Origin: Ampullaceana balthica
Taxonomy: Eukaryota; Mollusca; Gastropoda; Lymnaeidae
DNA: 64,000 bases
NCBI GenBank assembly: GCA_944989445.1
Contig: CALYLW010001188.1
Coordinates: 1 to 64,000, forward strand
Direction of reading: 5' to 3'
Positions 33,351-47,100 of the stretch are shown here, piece after piece; position 1 is the first letter of the stretch, and every line of letters begins with the position of its first letter. Both the position numbers and the translations under genes were made by a program. The notes beneath the pieces were generated by a model, which saw nothing but the letters and a program-made list of their open reading frames with translations, had not been told where the DNA came from and made no database searches.

Positions 33351-34562
33351 AATTGGATACGTTGATACGTGCTTGACATGTTTGCATCTTTGCAAATAGG
33401 AGGATGAAATGAGAACTACATGAGGACCAATGTATGACGTCATGACTATATTAGTTGTGATTGTAGCTAAACCTTTGAGAATTTGAATATCTAAAAAAAA
33501 ATCATGTTCTTAGATTGCATACATTAGTTTTTCGACTCTTGCTAAACAATGTTTCAAGACGAAATCTCATTGATTTAAAAAATATGAAATTCATATTTCA
33601 CACTATATATCATCAAATACATAATTAAAAAAACAACTAATCACCACCCCTGAATTATATTACATTTGTAACAATTTAAATAATAATATACATCTTGCAT
33701 ATTAAAAATTTACAATACAATTTAAGATTAATTTACTGTTACAAAATATCAATACAAATAATATCTGAAATTCCCGAACGAATCCTAGTTTTGCAATTGA
33801 GACGTCAATACGACCAGGGAAGTAATTTTGAGACGACAATACGACCAGGGAAGTAATTTTAGAGTAAGTTTTCATTCTTCGCAGAAATTCATAATGATTT
33901 AAAATAGTTCTTCAATGATATTACTATATGAAAATAAAACACATTATATATATAAATATATATACATTATATATATATATATTTATATAATTTGAATGTC
34001 ATAATTCATAATATTTTGGAAACTTTAATATTTAGTTGACAAATCATGAGAGCTTTTTATATTATACCAAAAAAAAACAACAACCTGACCAAAATAATAT
34101 ATTAATAGTAGAAATAGAAACGATATCTACAGTTAAATTATGATGAGAATTAGAAAAAAAGTTACAATAATATAATAATGATGAAAAAAATAAGTAAAAA
34201 AGTAATATTGATTTAATAATTAAATACTAATAATAGGAATAAAACATATATTTATATTAAAAATAATATTGGAAAGTCCCTAAATGATTTACAATGTATT
34301 GTCGGATGATTATTTTCAATGACTGACTATTGACCATACCTTCCTCTACAGGTATACAAGGTAACGATTTTTATGGTAAACAATTATTAAGTAAAATGAT
34401 TAATGACACTGAATGATACTGAATAGAAAATAAACTTAGAGCTATAAAATGTTAATGTAAATCTCATACAGATTGCCACGAACTCTATGGAGTAAAAAAG
34501 GTTAGCTTAAAAACCCGCAACCTACAAATACTTACTGTGGAATATATAGTTTATATTCAAAC
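33351..34562. other. AT-rich DNA with no gene
   Basis: Very AT-rich. Contains a two-copy 28-bp repeat (GAGACG.CAATACGACCAGGG at 33799 and 33831) and TA-rich tracts near 33945-33990. Confidence 0.45.
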
Positions 34563-35332
34563 TAGGGCTGCGGAAATTAACCCTTAATTTCTCGATTAAT
34601 CGTTAAAAATTGTAACGATTAAATTATTTTTTAACGATTAATCGACCCATCACTTACAAATCATCGGACGTCAAAAAGTAAAAAAAAAGAATAAAAAATA
34701 GCGGCAGAAAAACAATAAATTTCCTGACGATTACTTGAACATTTTGGTTTTAAACTATTGACTGACGGGAATGTTCAAAATGTTGATAAAGTTTGCCAAC
34801 CATTGTTCTAACACTTCGCCTACTTACCAAACCAAATGTAAAGTGTATTAAGCTAATTGCAGTAATGGAGTCTGACTCAGAGACAGAAAATGACGACTGC
34901 TCTTCTGATGAATTACAGCGTTACAAAATGGAGATGAAAGTTCCTTAATCCATTAACCCTCTACAATTGTGAAAAATTAATGAACACCGATATCCGATAA
35001 TGTCATTCATTGCCAAGACCGTTTTGTGCAAATCAGTTACTTCAGTTCCATGGGAATGAATGTTCAACTCGTTTGGTTATATTGTCAGTTAGATCTGCTA
35101 ATCACTTGAGCCAAATAATGTCAACACACTTGCGTTTTTCCGTAGTTATTTAAAAGATGACATATATAGGAGACATTCCAGTGTCATTTAGATTTTCACC
35201 AAGAACGTTTAATAAGTGTTACTTATGACATCATACATTTCAATTTTTGGCTTTATTCTAAATTAACGATAATTTAATCGTTAATTTTTCAAAAGTTAAC
35301 CATTAAATTAAAATTAATCCTTAACAGCCCTA
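34563..35332. mobile_element. hAT-like MITE (TAGGGCTG), copy 1, perfect duplication
   Basis: Tips TAGGGCTGCGGAAATTAA and TTAACAGCCCTA, flanked by exact ATTCAAAC (34555-34562 and 35333-35340). The sub-terminal sequence is made of repeated TTAATCGATTAA/TTAACGATTAATCG motifs. A related copy in inverse orientation is at 54091-54730. No coding. Confidence 0.88.
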
Positions 35333-36963
35333 ATTCAAACTCGCTAAAGATTTAAGGTTTGTTTTTCAAATTTGATTTTTAGACCAGAGACATTATCATT
35401 AAATGTAAGTTTGAGATTTCTAATAATTAAATCCTTTGAGATAAATCCCTTTCCTCTTCTTTCTTTTCTGTCTCTCCCACTCCCAATCAACTTTGTCCTA
35501 TTTTGAAATCGGGAAAAATTTTAACTCATATTTTAGGAAATAACAAACAAGAAACATATATCTTATTTAAAACGTTTTCATGCGTACTGCTTTGTATTTC
35601 TTCATTATAAAGATTTTTAACATAAGGAATGAACTTTTAATCATTTAAAATTTAAGACAAAAAAGTTTTATTCTCCCATTTATTATAGAAACCTAAATAT
35701 GTGTGTCTCTTATTAATACTAAAAATATAGTAACTGAAATGTCTGAAATAATTACTTATAAAAAAATATTAAAAGTAATTTCTTTTAAAAAGCAATGTTT
35801 CGGGAGACACCTTTTTTTATATAAGACTAAGTTTCTTAAAAGTACTTTAAGGAAATTAAACTTTATTACAGCTTTTTCGTGGGCTAGGTTTGCAGTAGGC
35901 TAATGGGCTCCCTACGCTGATGATAATTTATTTTAGGGCAAAAACAGTTAGTTACAACAAGTAGGTAGTATGCTGGCTATCTCGGAATTATTTTTTGAAA
36001 AAACATACTCGTAGTCTTCATTGAGGCGCAACATTAGCACACATAAAAATAACTAGTTTCATATCATTTATTTCACAACAAACACAAAGACACTTACTGA
36101 TACACACAAACGCGTGCATACACCTTCTTATATACACACACAAAGCGGGATATCAACATTACAAAAATCACATCAAATAAACCACACTCTTCGTTTTCTA
36201 CAAAATAATATAAGCTCAAACAATCACGTCACGTCACAATATTTAATGGCAAGAAACACGCAATATTAATCTTGACACCAACATATTTTTAAATGATTAA
36301 TTTTACGTCTTAATTTTAAATAAGTATTTTCTTTTTATTACCGAGAGTTACCCCGCATAGCGAGCACTGACGGACGCGCTTAGGCGCAATATATATAAGA
36401 CAAGCGCAATACCAGTGCTACCGTACGGGGACGGCAAAATAAACATATCAATACTTTCTCCTTTTTACCCAGGTTGAGTGATGATATTGATATTGATGCC
36501 TGCCACTACCAATGAAAAGTTACCTTTAAAAGTTCTCAAAGGTCCCCCTTGCCACCAATTTCTTAACCCAGTGCATAAATTTCTTCTTAATTACATCGTT
36601 CCCTTTTCACAAATTTGTATAAGCTGCAACAATGACGTCATGTCATATAATATTTTACGGCGAGAAACACAATGCACACATTAAATCTCGACACCAAAAT
36701 GTTTATTATTTTACGACTAAATTTTCAATTAAAAAAAAATTATCAAGATTTACCTCGCATAGCGATCACTGACAGACGCGCTTAGACGCAATATATAATC
36801 TATGGGGATTTTCTTTGGGGTTTAATAGGGAGGCGTTGTAAGATTTTTTTAACAGTAATATATTATATTCTGAATCTCTCTTTTACTGTCTCCATGTACT
36901 TCAATTTCAGATCGTCACAATAGATTAAAATAATCTGACAGATAAAGACGTTCAACTTAAACA
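35333..36963. other. 5' flank of the IAP gene
   Basis: AT-rich; holds the direct repeat at 36210-36799. An open stretch at 35703-35903 has no family likeness. No TATA box or start site can be fixed from sequence alone. Confidence 0.35.
36210..36799. repeat. Diverged ~190-bp direct repeat upstream of the IAP gene
   Basis: TATAAGCT..AACAAT.ACGTCA through CGACACCAA-like sequence to CGCATAGCGA.CACTGAC.GA and CGCTTAG.CGCAATATATA appears at 36210-36403 and 36617-36799. Sequence between them differs. Confidence 0.75.
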
Positions 36964-37873
36964 ATGAAGGGGGCGATGTTTGTAGCCATATGGCTCTTAC
37001 ATTTGATTGCATTCAAATTCAAGCAGCTTCAAGAGAGTATCAGCAGAGTGAAGCATACGTTCCCTGAAATCGTATGTGCGTTGTCAAGTCTTCGTCTTTT
37101 TGTTGTAAGGGGGATTGAGAAGAATAACGCTTTGAAAACAAACCTAATTGAAATCCGAAACATTTTTTTAATCATTTATTTTTGTTTACAATGCTACTTT
37201 GTGAATATCATATTCGGTATGAATTGGACTAGAATTGCAACTTTAAAACTGTTCACAGCTGTTTTAGATTTGTTGCTTCAATGTAAATACAATTTTCAGC
37301 ATTATTTTATCCTGGTAGACGAAGCAGTGTTGTGTAGAAAGAAAAGCCTCGAAAGAGCTGACTCAAGGTGCATGTTACTGAATTTGTTAGCTAACTATTT
37401 CAAGAGGGAAGAATGGCCAAAAATAGCAGAGCTCGAAAAATTTTTTTACAGCATAAAAAACAGCATTTCGGAGTCTTTTAACAATCCTTTCCAGCCCATA
37501 TTTTTCCCAGTGTTTCCTTTAGTTCGACTTGCGTCGTATCGACCCGTGTGTTGCAATTTCCAAGGCAGCTGTTGTAGCTTGGCCAATGCGGGATTTTATT
37601 ACAACGAGGAACATTCTAAATGTGTCTGTGAAGGCTGCGGGAGAAAACATAAACTCACAGATTTTGTCTCATCGCCGTCTGATGCTGAATATCACTCAAA
37701 TGGTTGCGCTTATATAACAGTCCCAGCTGAGCAGGTCGGGGATGACCAGGGCCAAGATGTAGAATTGAACTCACCAGACGCAGAGCCGTTACACTCGGAG
37801 AATGAGGCGCTTCCAACAGTAACATTGAGCAACGAAAATGCCACCACAAGTATTCTACAAAGAAACCAACGGA
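36964..37873 (+). CDS. IAP exon 1: unrecognised N-terminus and atypical BIR-1
   Basis: The open frame runs 303 codons to a GTGAGC donor. Residues ~188-250 contain R188, LANAGFYY, C222-x2-C225, H244 and C248. Spacing is x18 and x3 instead of the usual x16 and x6, so zinc binding is uncertain. The preceding part is hydrophobic in places (VAIWLLHLIAF; IFLIIYFCLQCYFVNII), with no recognised domain. Part of it could be non-coding if the gene really starts further in, or could belong to an upstream exon. The frame continues beyond the donor with an AT-rich hydrophobic tail that is intron. Confidence 0.65.
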
Positions 37874-40800
37874 GTGAGCGTTTTTATTTTTATTATTTAA
37901 TCTTAATGTACTTTATATCAATGCTAACACCTTTATGTCTCATTGAATGCATTTTCCTAATGTATAACATTAACACTAATGACATTTGCTCCTTTTTAGA
38001 ATGTTTTTAAAACAAACTGTGCCAATAGGTTTAGGTAAAACCTAATCATCGTAATTTCCATCAGTTTCTTTCATACAAATGGCACTGTGCTTTAAAAAAA
38101 GTTTTAAAAAATAAAGTTATATAAATTTTGAACATAAAAAGAAAATAATATGAAAGCATAAACGCTTGGGGTAACCTGTTACCCTACACAATATGATTGA
38201 TAGGTGATAAAGATACATAAAATTAAAAAAAAACAACGTTTACTTAAGTACTCAATCAGTTTTTGAAAACTTAAATCCCAGATCAAAATTCTGACGGCCA
38301 AGAAAATGAAAGACCAGAAATGAGTTTTTCAAGTCTTGAAGAGCGCCTGGAGACATTGCGCGGACTTCACGAGGAACTGCAGGCGTTTATGGCTTCAAAT
38401 GGTTACTATCGTGATGGTATGAGACATAGTGGTATCACAGTTTATCTCTGGCAATAAGAAAAATAGGGTCTTTAAAAAAAGTTTAAAAAATAAATCCGAG
38501 AGAAATAGTGAAACTGGAATTTGAATGGGTACTTAAAGCAACATCAGCAAATAAATTTCTAGTCTGAAGAAAACGAAAAATGTATATAAATATGAAACGT
38601 CAGGTTTGCGTGTCTATATTCTTGTTCTTTCGCCAAATTTTGAAATAACTAAAGAAGAACGACAAGTCAAACAAAATTTAAACACATCGTATTTTTAAAC
38701 AAATAATATCTTTTAAACGTGAACAAAGTCATACACTTAAGCTTGTTTATCAGCTATCTTTTTAAATGGTAAAATAACATTTTAACATTACTTATAAAAA
38801 ATTTAATCTTTTTACATTAAAAATTAATCGCGGACCTACTCATTATAATTGTCATTCTACCACGTTTTTATTATCTTGCTTACGTTCCTGTCCGGTTCCT
38901 GTCCTCAAAATTTCAAATTTTCCAACGTAAAATAAAACCAATTCTGATGGTCCTAGAGATTTCAAATTTTTTACCAGAGATAGATCTTGGATGACATCAA
39001 AATTTCAGATCGCTTGAATGTACCGTGATTAAATTATTGCATTTTAAGCTTATCTCTATAGCATCTGTATCCGTCTGCTATTGCTGACATCTACGTGACA
39101 TTGGAGTTCACCCCAGCCATAGATGACCACATCCCCAGCAAGGGTGGTTCAGTCACTCATACGCTTAGACTAAAAATAATAAAAATAAAAAGAGGTAAAG
39201 AAGATTTAAAAAAAAACCACGTTTTCTAAACCCGTAGAAGTCATCACTATAATGTGATGACTTCTAAGAAACACTCGGAGAAATAAATGAAATAAATAGA
39301 GGTAAAAGCAGATTAAAAAAACAACACGTTTTTATAAGTGGACTAAAAAGAAGAAAATTTATAATTTAAAACCTATAAGTTCAAGTACTTTCATTTCAAA
39401 TGACTAAAAACTTGGGGCGGGCGCTTATGACGTTTTACATATGCAGTTCACTCATTGTCTCACATATAGATATCTCTTTTGCCTTTTAAATTATAAATCT
39501 TTAATATGTATACCAAACACCCGCCCAACGTTTTTAGTCATATTAAATCAAAGTACTTTAACTTATAAGTTTTAAATTATTTTGCTTCTTTTTGGTCCAC
39601 TTATAAAAACATGTTTTTTAAAAATCTGCTTTTACCTCTATTTATTTCATTTATTTCTCCGAGTGTTTCTTAGCAGTCATCACATAATAGTTAAGGAATA
39701 TATTTAAAAAATATGTGACCGAAACTTAGAAATATGTTTATTTCAGTGTCAGAGCCATTATTCTGCTTTGTTTGTTGGAAATGTGAGGTCAAACATCCAC
39801 TGACGACACTAAGTGAACTTAAAGGAAAGTGTCTGCAATGTATGTGTGACAACCAAAGATCTCAGATTTTTACAGAGACTAACCCAGATTCACTTCTTGG
39901 TAAATATGAGACACTGTGGTTGTTTAAATTTTTTTTTAAATTAAAAATTACGGGGGGAGTGAAAACTTTTATTTTGTTTTTTAAAGAAGGAAAACACGTA
40001 AGAAATTTTACGTGAAATAATCAACTATATCTATCTATCTATACATCCACCCACCCACCCATCCAGCCATCCATCCCTCTATCTGTCTGTCTGTCTATCT
40101 GTCTGTCTATATATATATATATATATCCTATATAATAAAAGGCAATGTTCTGTCCGGTCATCGATAGCGATTGGTTTCTCAAACTCCCACAGACTCCTAC
40201 GGCCAATTAATAGCGGGGAAAAATTAAATCGCATTTACATATTGAACGACGTTCAAAATGAGTTATTTTTTAAATTAAATCCTTATATTAACTTTTAAAT
40301 ATTGCCGTCATCCCTCTCTCTCTCTCTCTCTCTCTGTCTGTTGTTTGCGGGCTGGCGGAAAAACAAAAGTAAAAATGACACACTTCCCGTGATGCTATCG
40401 AGCTGAAATTTTGCACATAGACTCTTGTCACCGAACAAAGCATCGTTTCAAATTCCAGATAGATCGACAGTACCGTAATTAAATTAGTGCATTTTTAGTT
40501 TATCTCTATATAACTATATGTGTCGGCCTGTTATTCTTTACATTCACGTGTCACGCTGAGTTTAGTCCAGGCATCCGTGACCACACCTCTCCACTCCCGC
40601 CCCGTTTGACAGCAAAAGGGAGTTAAGTCAGTTTCAGTCCGTAAATGTCCATATATAAGGGATTTGTAGTCAAAAAATTTGTTTTTACGGATTATTTATA
40701 ATAACTATAATGTATAGTATTGTTGACGTGATACAGATGTATGGCCGCTCGAAACGGCGGATCTCTCGACAAACCGCGGTGGAAGGGAGTTAGGGTCTCT

Positions 40801-41080
40801 CGATAGACCGCTTGTGTTAAAAGGGGGGGGTAGGGTCTCTAGACAGACCGCGGTATGGGGGGAGGAGATAGTGTCTCTGGAAAGACTGTGGTGTTGGGGA
40901 AGGTAGGGTCTGTGGACAGACCACAGTGTTTGGGGGGGGGGTCGGGTCTTTGGACAGAACGGTGGTGTGGGGGGAGGTAGGGTCTCTGGACAGACGGGGG
41001 TGGGTAATGTTGTGATGTCCTGCATGAACTTCACAGGTAACCCTACACTTATTCCCGTCCTTGGACGGGCTTTGTTGCTA

Positions 41081-41133
<53 letters not shown>

Positions 41134-44100
41134 GCAACAGACTAAGGAAGAAAGAAAAAACAAACAGCATATCTAAAAAACATTTCACGATTACAACACT
41201 ATTCGGCTGAAAACTCTTTTTAAGAAAAATGCGTACATCTATTTGGAGCAGACAAATGCAGGATAGTTGGTATGTAATTTTTATAAATAAATTTTGTTTT
41301 CTGTTTTTCTCATCCAGTGACTTTATAAAGTGAAAGGTAATGGGGGGAATAGTACAAAATTTATTCAAAGTGCTGGGACGAATTTTAGTAAAAATATTTA
41401 TTATTTGGGTTGTTTATTTTAAATTTGTATACAAATCAATGAAATAAAGATAAGATGGACAAGAGTTTATTATCAATTATAACTTAATATTTGACATTAT
41501 ATTTGACACTTTGACATTATTATCATTTGCGTAACAGGGTCAGTGAAACAATTAGATCAAAGTGAAGCACGCCAGGAGTCAAGTACTATTTCAGAATTGC
41601 CACAAAACACAGAAAATTTACCTCAGTATCCAGATTACAATAGTTACCAAAGAAGATTGGAAAGTTTTTATCAGTTGTCCATAATTCCCCATGAAAAAAA
41701 GAAACTATTGGCTCTATCAGGATTTTTCTATGCTGGTAATGACACAAAAAAATAACAAATTTGTGCTCGAATAATTCAATACTGTTGAATTAGTTTTGAG
41801 CAAAAAATATTTTTTGTAAAGATGATTCCTTGAAATATATTTTTACAATTTTTATGAAATTACTTCTAGAAAAAAATTCATTTGGTCATTTATAAAATAC
41901 TTATTTAATATAGGTTTCTGTCTAAATAATTGACATCAATATTACCTATATAACCTACAGTATGTTCTTGCTTTAATAAGGGCAATACGTGTGGGTTAAC
42001 TTCAATATTTTTATATCCTAAAGGTTACGCTGATTGTGTGCATTGTTTTCAATGTGGTATGAGTCTGAAAAAAATGACAGCCTCCATTGATATTTATGAG
42101 GAGCATCAGCTCCATCGACCAACATGTCCACATTTTCTCAATGAACCTCGCACAAGCAAAAATGTAATCCGCAACACTATTTATTTATCTCAAGGTATGA
42201 TGTGGTGATAGCTTTTTTTATTTTGGTGCTTCATTGACAAAACAAGTTTATTGTTAATTTATGTTAATTATTTTCTAACACAGCCTTTTGATCCTACCAG
42301 CTATTGTTGTTGGGTCATTAGTAATAACGATGGGCCTCGAAAGAATGTTAATTGTGTGATCTAAACGGTAGCAAGGGAGAGCAGTCATACATCATCATCA
42401 TCAGTCCCTTGATCGTTGCGGACGTTGGGGGGGGGGAAGGGAGATATGGAAACATGAACAGACAACGATCTCCACATTCGCCCACCTTGAGCGGCGGCCA
42501 GTATTTCATTCAACCTCAACCCAGTCCATTCTTTTATCTAGTCAAGACAACTTTTCCGCTGTCGACCTCTTCACCGGCCCCTATTTACAGTACATTGAAG
42601 GTTGGTTTTCGTCAGGCTATCATGTCGCAGCATATGACTGAACTATGCCAGCTTGCGTCTCTTAATTGTCGCTATGATGGTTTCTTGACTACTCGCAATG
42701 GGGGTTCTTCTGTTCCAGACACACTCATTGGTCTTGTGTTGTAGATAAGAGATCTGGAGAATGGTAGTCATAAAATATACGGCAAAACATTTCTTATACT
42801 ATCTTGTTTTTGAAAGAGTTGCTTTCTCAAAGGCGTATTGCCTCAGCTATCATCGTGCGCACATTTTCTCTCGGTTGACAAGACTTTCCACTTGTAAGTA
42901 GTGAATTTTGAGGTATAGCCTTTAAAAAAAAATTAAACAAAAAGATAGAATGTCCCGAATTATTATTTAAAAATAAAAAAAATTATAAGGACATTTTTTA
43001 CTGTTGACCGTGGAGTGCATATGTGCACAGAAGACTTCATAAGAAAAATAACTTTGACCTGTTGGCAAATCAAAAGATGCGGAAGTCGAAAATTTCCGCA
43101 CATGGCAATAACGAGTATTGGCAGAAACCTTATAAAAAAACGTGCACATTGAAAATTACAATAACAAATCAGAAGTTAAGGCTTCGAATGGTTAACTACA
43201 GTTGACTCTCATCAGTAACTCAAATTATTTAGAGTAATAAAAGATCACTAATAAATAAGATAGTGTAAATGAGAAATGGTACATTAAAATTTTATTACAG
43301 AAGATGATCTTTTGCTCGCCGAGCTTTATTTACTCACGTTTTTCTTTAAATAATATAATCAACATATTCAACCAAATCTTAGTATATGTTGTAATGCTTT
43401 ATAAAATAATAGCCTTAGAAATTCTAGGAATATCCCTTTTCTTAATATAACTTAGGATTCTTGGTGTCCTTAATTTGTAACAAGGTAAAAATCTTCGTCA
43501 ACTTATACAAAATGTTAAATACCCGCGCTTGCAAGTTTATAAATGAGTCTTGAAGCCGAAAATGAGGAAAGCGTTTAAATTCAGACTTCTCATAATAACT
43601 GAATTCACCAAATGATTGATATAAAAATGGCATTCTCACTGCATTTTTCTGCTATCAATATATCAAACTTGTCCATCCAATCAGTCGAATTTTCGAATAT
43701 CAGTACAATATCATTTGGGCTATTTATAGTTTATCGAGATTCGCAACACCGGAATTTTTAGTTTTTAAATCCCTTATATTAACTTCACCGTCTAGTCATT
43801 CTCTCTCTCTCCCTCTCCCTCTCTCTCTCTCTATGTCTGTCTGTCGTGGTTCATCCTGCGGGAAAACAAAAGTAAAAGATGACCCACTTCGCGTGATCCT
43901 ATCGAGCTGAAATTTTGCACATAGATTTGTGTAACCTAACTGTCACTGATTTGCTTATTAATATGTTACTCTCTTGTAGGCGTTCTCTCAATACATAGCC
44001 ATGTACACAATAATCCACTGATGAACTTGTTTCAATAAAACAACTTTAATATGCATACTATTTACATAACATAATTTGAGGTTATATAGCGTGGAATTCT

Positions 44101-47100
44101 CAGGCACACACATCTCGTCTTTCCATCACGGAAGTTCTCTGACAACTGCTCGCCCAACCTTTTTAGCCAATGGGAACGACTCTTGCTTCGCGCGCTTATT
44201 ACTCACGTGACCTCTCCGTCACCCATCATGTGATTCACTTATGATTCACCCGTGACATTCACCCCCATCCTTCAATTTTTTTAAAATGAAATACAACATT
44301 TTTGGTCTCAATAAAATCAAATTATATATATATTCAAATATTTATCATCAATTGACATTCATTGCTTTACACACATCTAGACATACAAAATCAAGAGAAA
44401 AAATCTATAGGACTGCAACCGTCTACCTGTGCTGAAAAAATGAAACTGAAATTTTTAACACATCTGTAATTTTGTGTAATTAAAATACTTTTAACAATCA
44501 ATATTATTAAAATTAACTAATAATCCAGTGGAATTCAAACACTGTTCCTTGTCTATTGTTAAACGAATAAAAATATTAATATTATTACAGTCTCTGGTTG
44601 TATCATTTAGGAATTCACAGACTAATATTAATAGTCTCTGGTTTTATCATTTAGGAAATCACAGAATGTCTTTTTAATACAGTCTCTGGTTTTATCATTG
44701 ATGAATTCACAGACTTATATTAATACAGTCTCTGGTTTTATTACTTAGGAATTCACAGAATGTCTTTATTTATTGTCATTCTACTTAATATGTCTGCAAC
44801 TACATTGTCCTTTCCCTTCACAGGTTTAATGTCAAATTTGTAGTCGGCTAATAGCATAGCCTAGTTCAAAAATAGTCATTCTTCAGTTGACGAGTATGAA
44901 TTTAAATCGTTGGGCTTTGAATGTTCCTTCAGACTGTGAAATGTTCAATAATTCACCAACCATGACTTCGATTATGTCCATTCACAATATCAATTCAAGC
45001 ATCTTGAATCAGTTCTTAGCTTTTGAGATGTCATTTTTGCTTCCAGATAGTTCAATAGAATTTCGACCAGATGAGTCACTGTCAGTAGAAAGCTTTATCT
45101 GAAAATCATCGTTTTTATCTATGTCTTTCATTCTGGTTAATACACAACAAATTGTTCTTCCTACTTCAGATGATTCCACACGAATGGTTTCAGACTGAAC
45201 AGTACCATCTCTATCTCTGCTACTAAGGTCTTCATCCCTTTTACCATATACTTGATTTTTAATAGTGGCTAAAGTGTCACAAGTGCTGGATTCTTCTTGA
45301 TTCATTTTTCTTCTTTCATTCATGTCTTGGTTTTCATTCTTTCTCGATGGCTGATCAAAATTTCTTTTTCTGGAATCAAAACTATATCTGCCTCTTCATG
45401 ATCTTCTACCTTGATTATAATCTCTATATATGGAATTATGATTATTTCGTTCTCTCCATGATTGTCTATCTTGATCATAATCTCTATGTATGGAATTATG
45501 ATTATAATTTTCTCTCCATGATTGTCTACCTTTGTTTTCAAAGTGATCTTGTCTTGATTTTACTTCTGTTTTCTTTCTTATAGGGCTGTCATTAGGTGAC
45601 ACCCTTTTTGGTTGCCCTTTATTGTGGTAACACTGCTTCGCCATGTGTCCTGGCTTGTTACAGTACCAGCAAATATTTTGTCTGTTGCCTTGGTCTAGCA
45701 AACTCTGGTTTCTAATACCTTGTCTTTTTTCTTGACTTTTAATTTGTTTTGCTGCAAAAAATATCTTGTCTCTTATCCATTTCCACATTTAAATGAGAGT
45801 CTTTGAATGTGCGTAATGCATTTGTTAGCTCTGCTTGAGTACGAACTTTCTTATCAGTTAAATATGTGAATAGAGTTGGTGTTGCATTTTCTAAAAAACT
45901 TGTCAATTAACACCTTGTCTAGTATGGCCTTTGGATTGCTTGTATCTATTGCTGTAAGTTCCAGCCATTTTGTTAATTTAACTTGTGCTTCATGCACTAT
46001 GATCTATGGATCTTTGTCCATCTTGATTCTCATTTCATGAAATTCTTTTCTATAATCATTTTCTGACTTTCCGAAATGACATAGAAGTGCCTTTTTGACA
46101 TTTTTATATATGCTTTTGTCTTCTTTGGCTATACTGTTGTAAGCTTCAAATGCTTCTCCAGTTAGTTGAGTCATCAATTGTGCTGGCCAATCTTCTTCAT
46201 CATAACCTTTCATGGCCATTATGGATTCAAAATAATCCAGATAAACATCCATTTTTTATTTCTGGCTATCATATTTTCTAACTTTGATAGTGTCCTTTGG
46301 TGCTGACTTTCTATTTGTGCCATTACCAGGATTGTGGCCTCTACTTTCTAGCTCAATTTGTAGTTTTAAGTTGTCATTTTTAAATTGCTCAAGTTCTCTT
46401 CTTGCATCTCTTTCTTCTCTTTCAATAATTTGTTTTTTTTTCTTCAGCTTTTCTTAGCTTTTCTTTTTCTTCAGCTATTCTTTGATTCTCTTTTTCTTCA
46501 GCTATTCTTAGCTTTTCTTCTTCTTTAGCTATTTTTACTTTTTCTTCAATGACGTCTCTCATTTCTTTCCCACTTAATCCGATCTTTTCTGCTATGTCAG
46601 TGAATTCTTTGTAGTAATCCATGTTTTGTTATATGGAATAATATGAGTTAAGCAATTGGGTAAGGAATGTAGGTATATATTTACCAAGTTATAAGTCCTC
46701 CAAATGAAAAAAATCTTGAGTTCAAAATGTTAAGTCCAAATAAGTGACACCTTTAAACCATGAACTTTAGTTTTGACAAGATGAGCATCCTCACACGGGA
46801 TCTTAAAGTATACTTTATATATACGCTCACTCAGATTGACAAAACACATCCGATGGTCCAAAGTTTTTACTATGAAATACGTCACTTAGTTAAAAGTTCC
46901 AATTTTCGAGTAGATTATAGACAATTTAGTTCACTCCATTAATCCAAAATTGCAATTATCAAACTCTTCACACAATGAATGGATGAAAATTCCTTTCCTT
47001 TATTTATAATTCACACTGACGCAGTTGTTAATAGTCCATAGCTTCTCAAGTTCAATGTTATGTTTACAAATATTTCCTGGAATCAACTAACATGAGTGAG

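Noticed and set aside
42352..42744. 130-codon open frame in IAP intron 5
   Set aside because: No family likeness, no compatible splice sites, and a repeat-like composition with a G run and CATCAT run.
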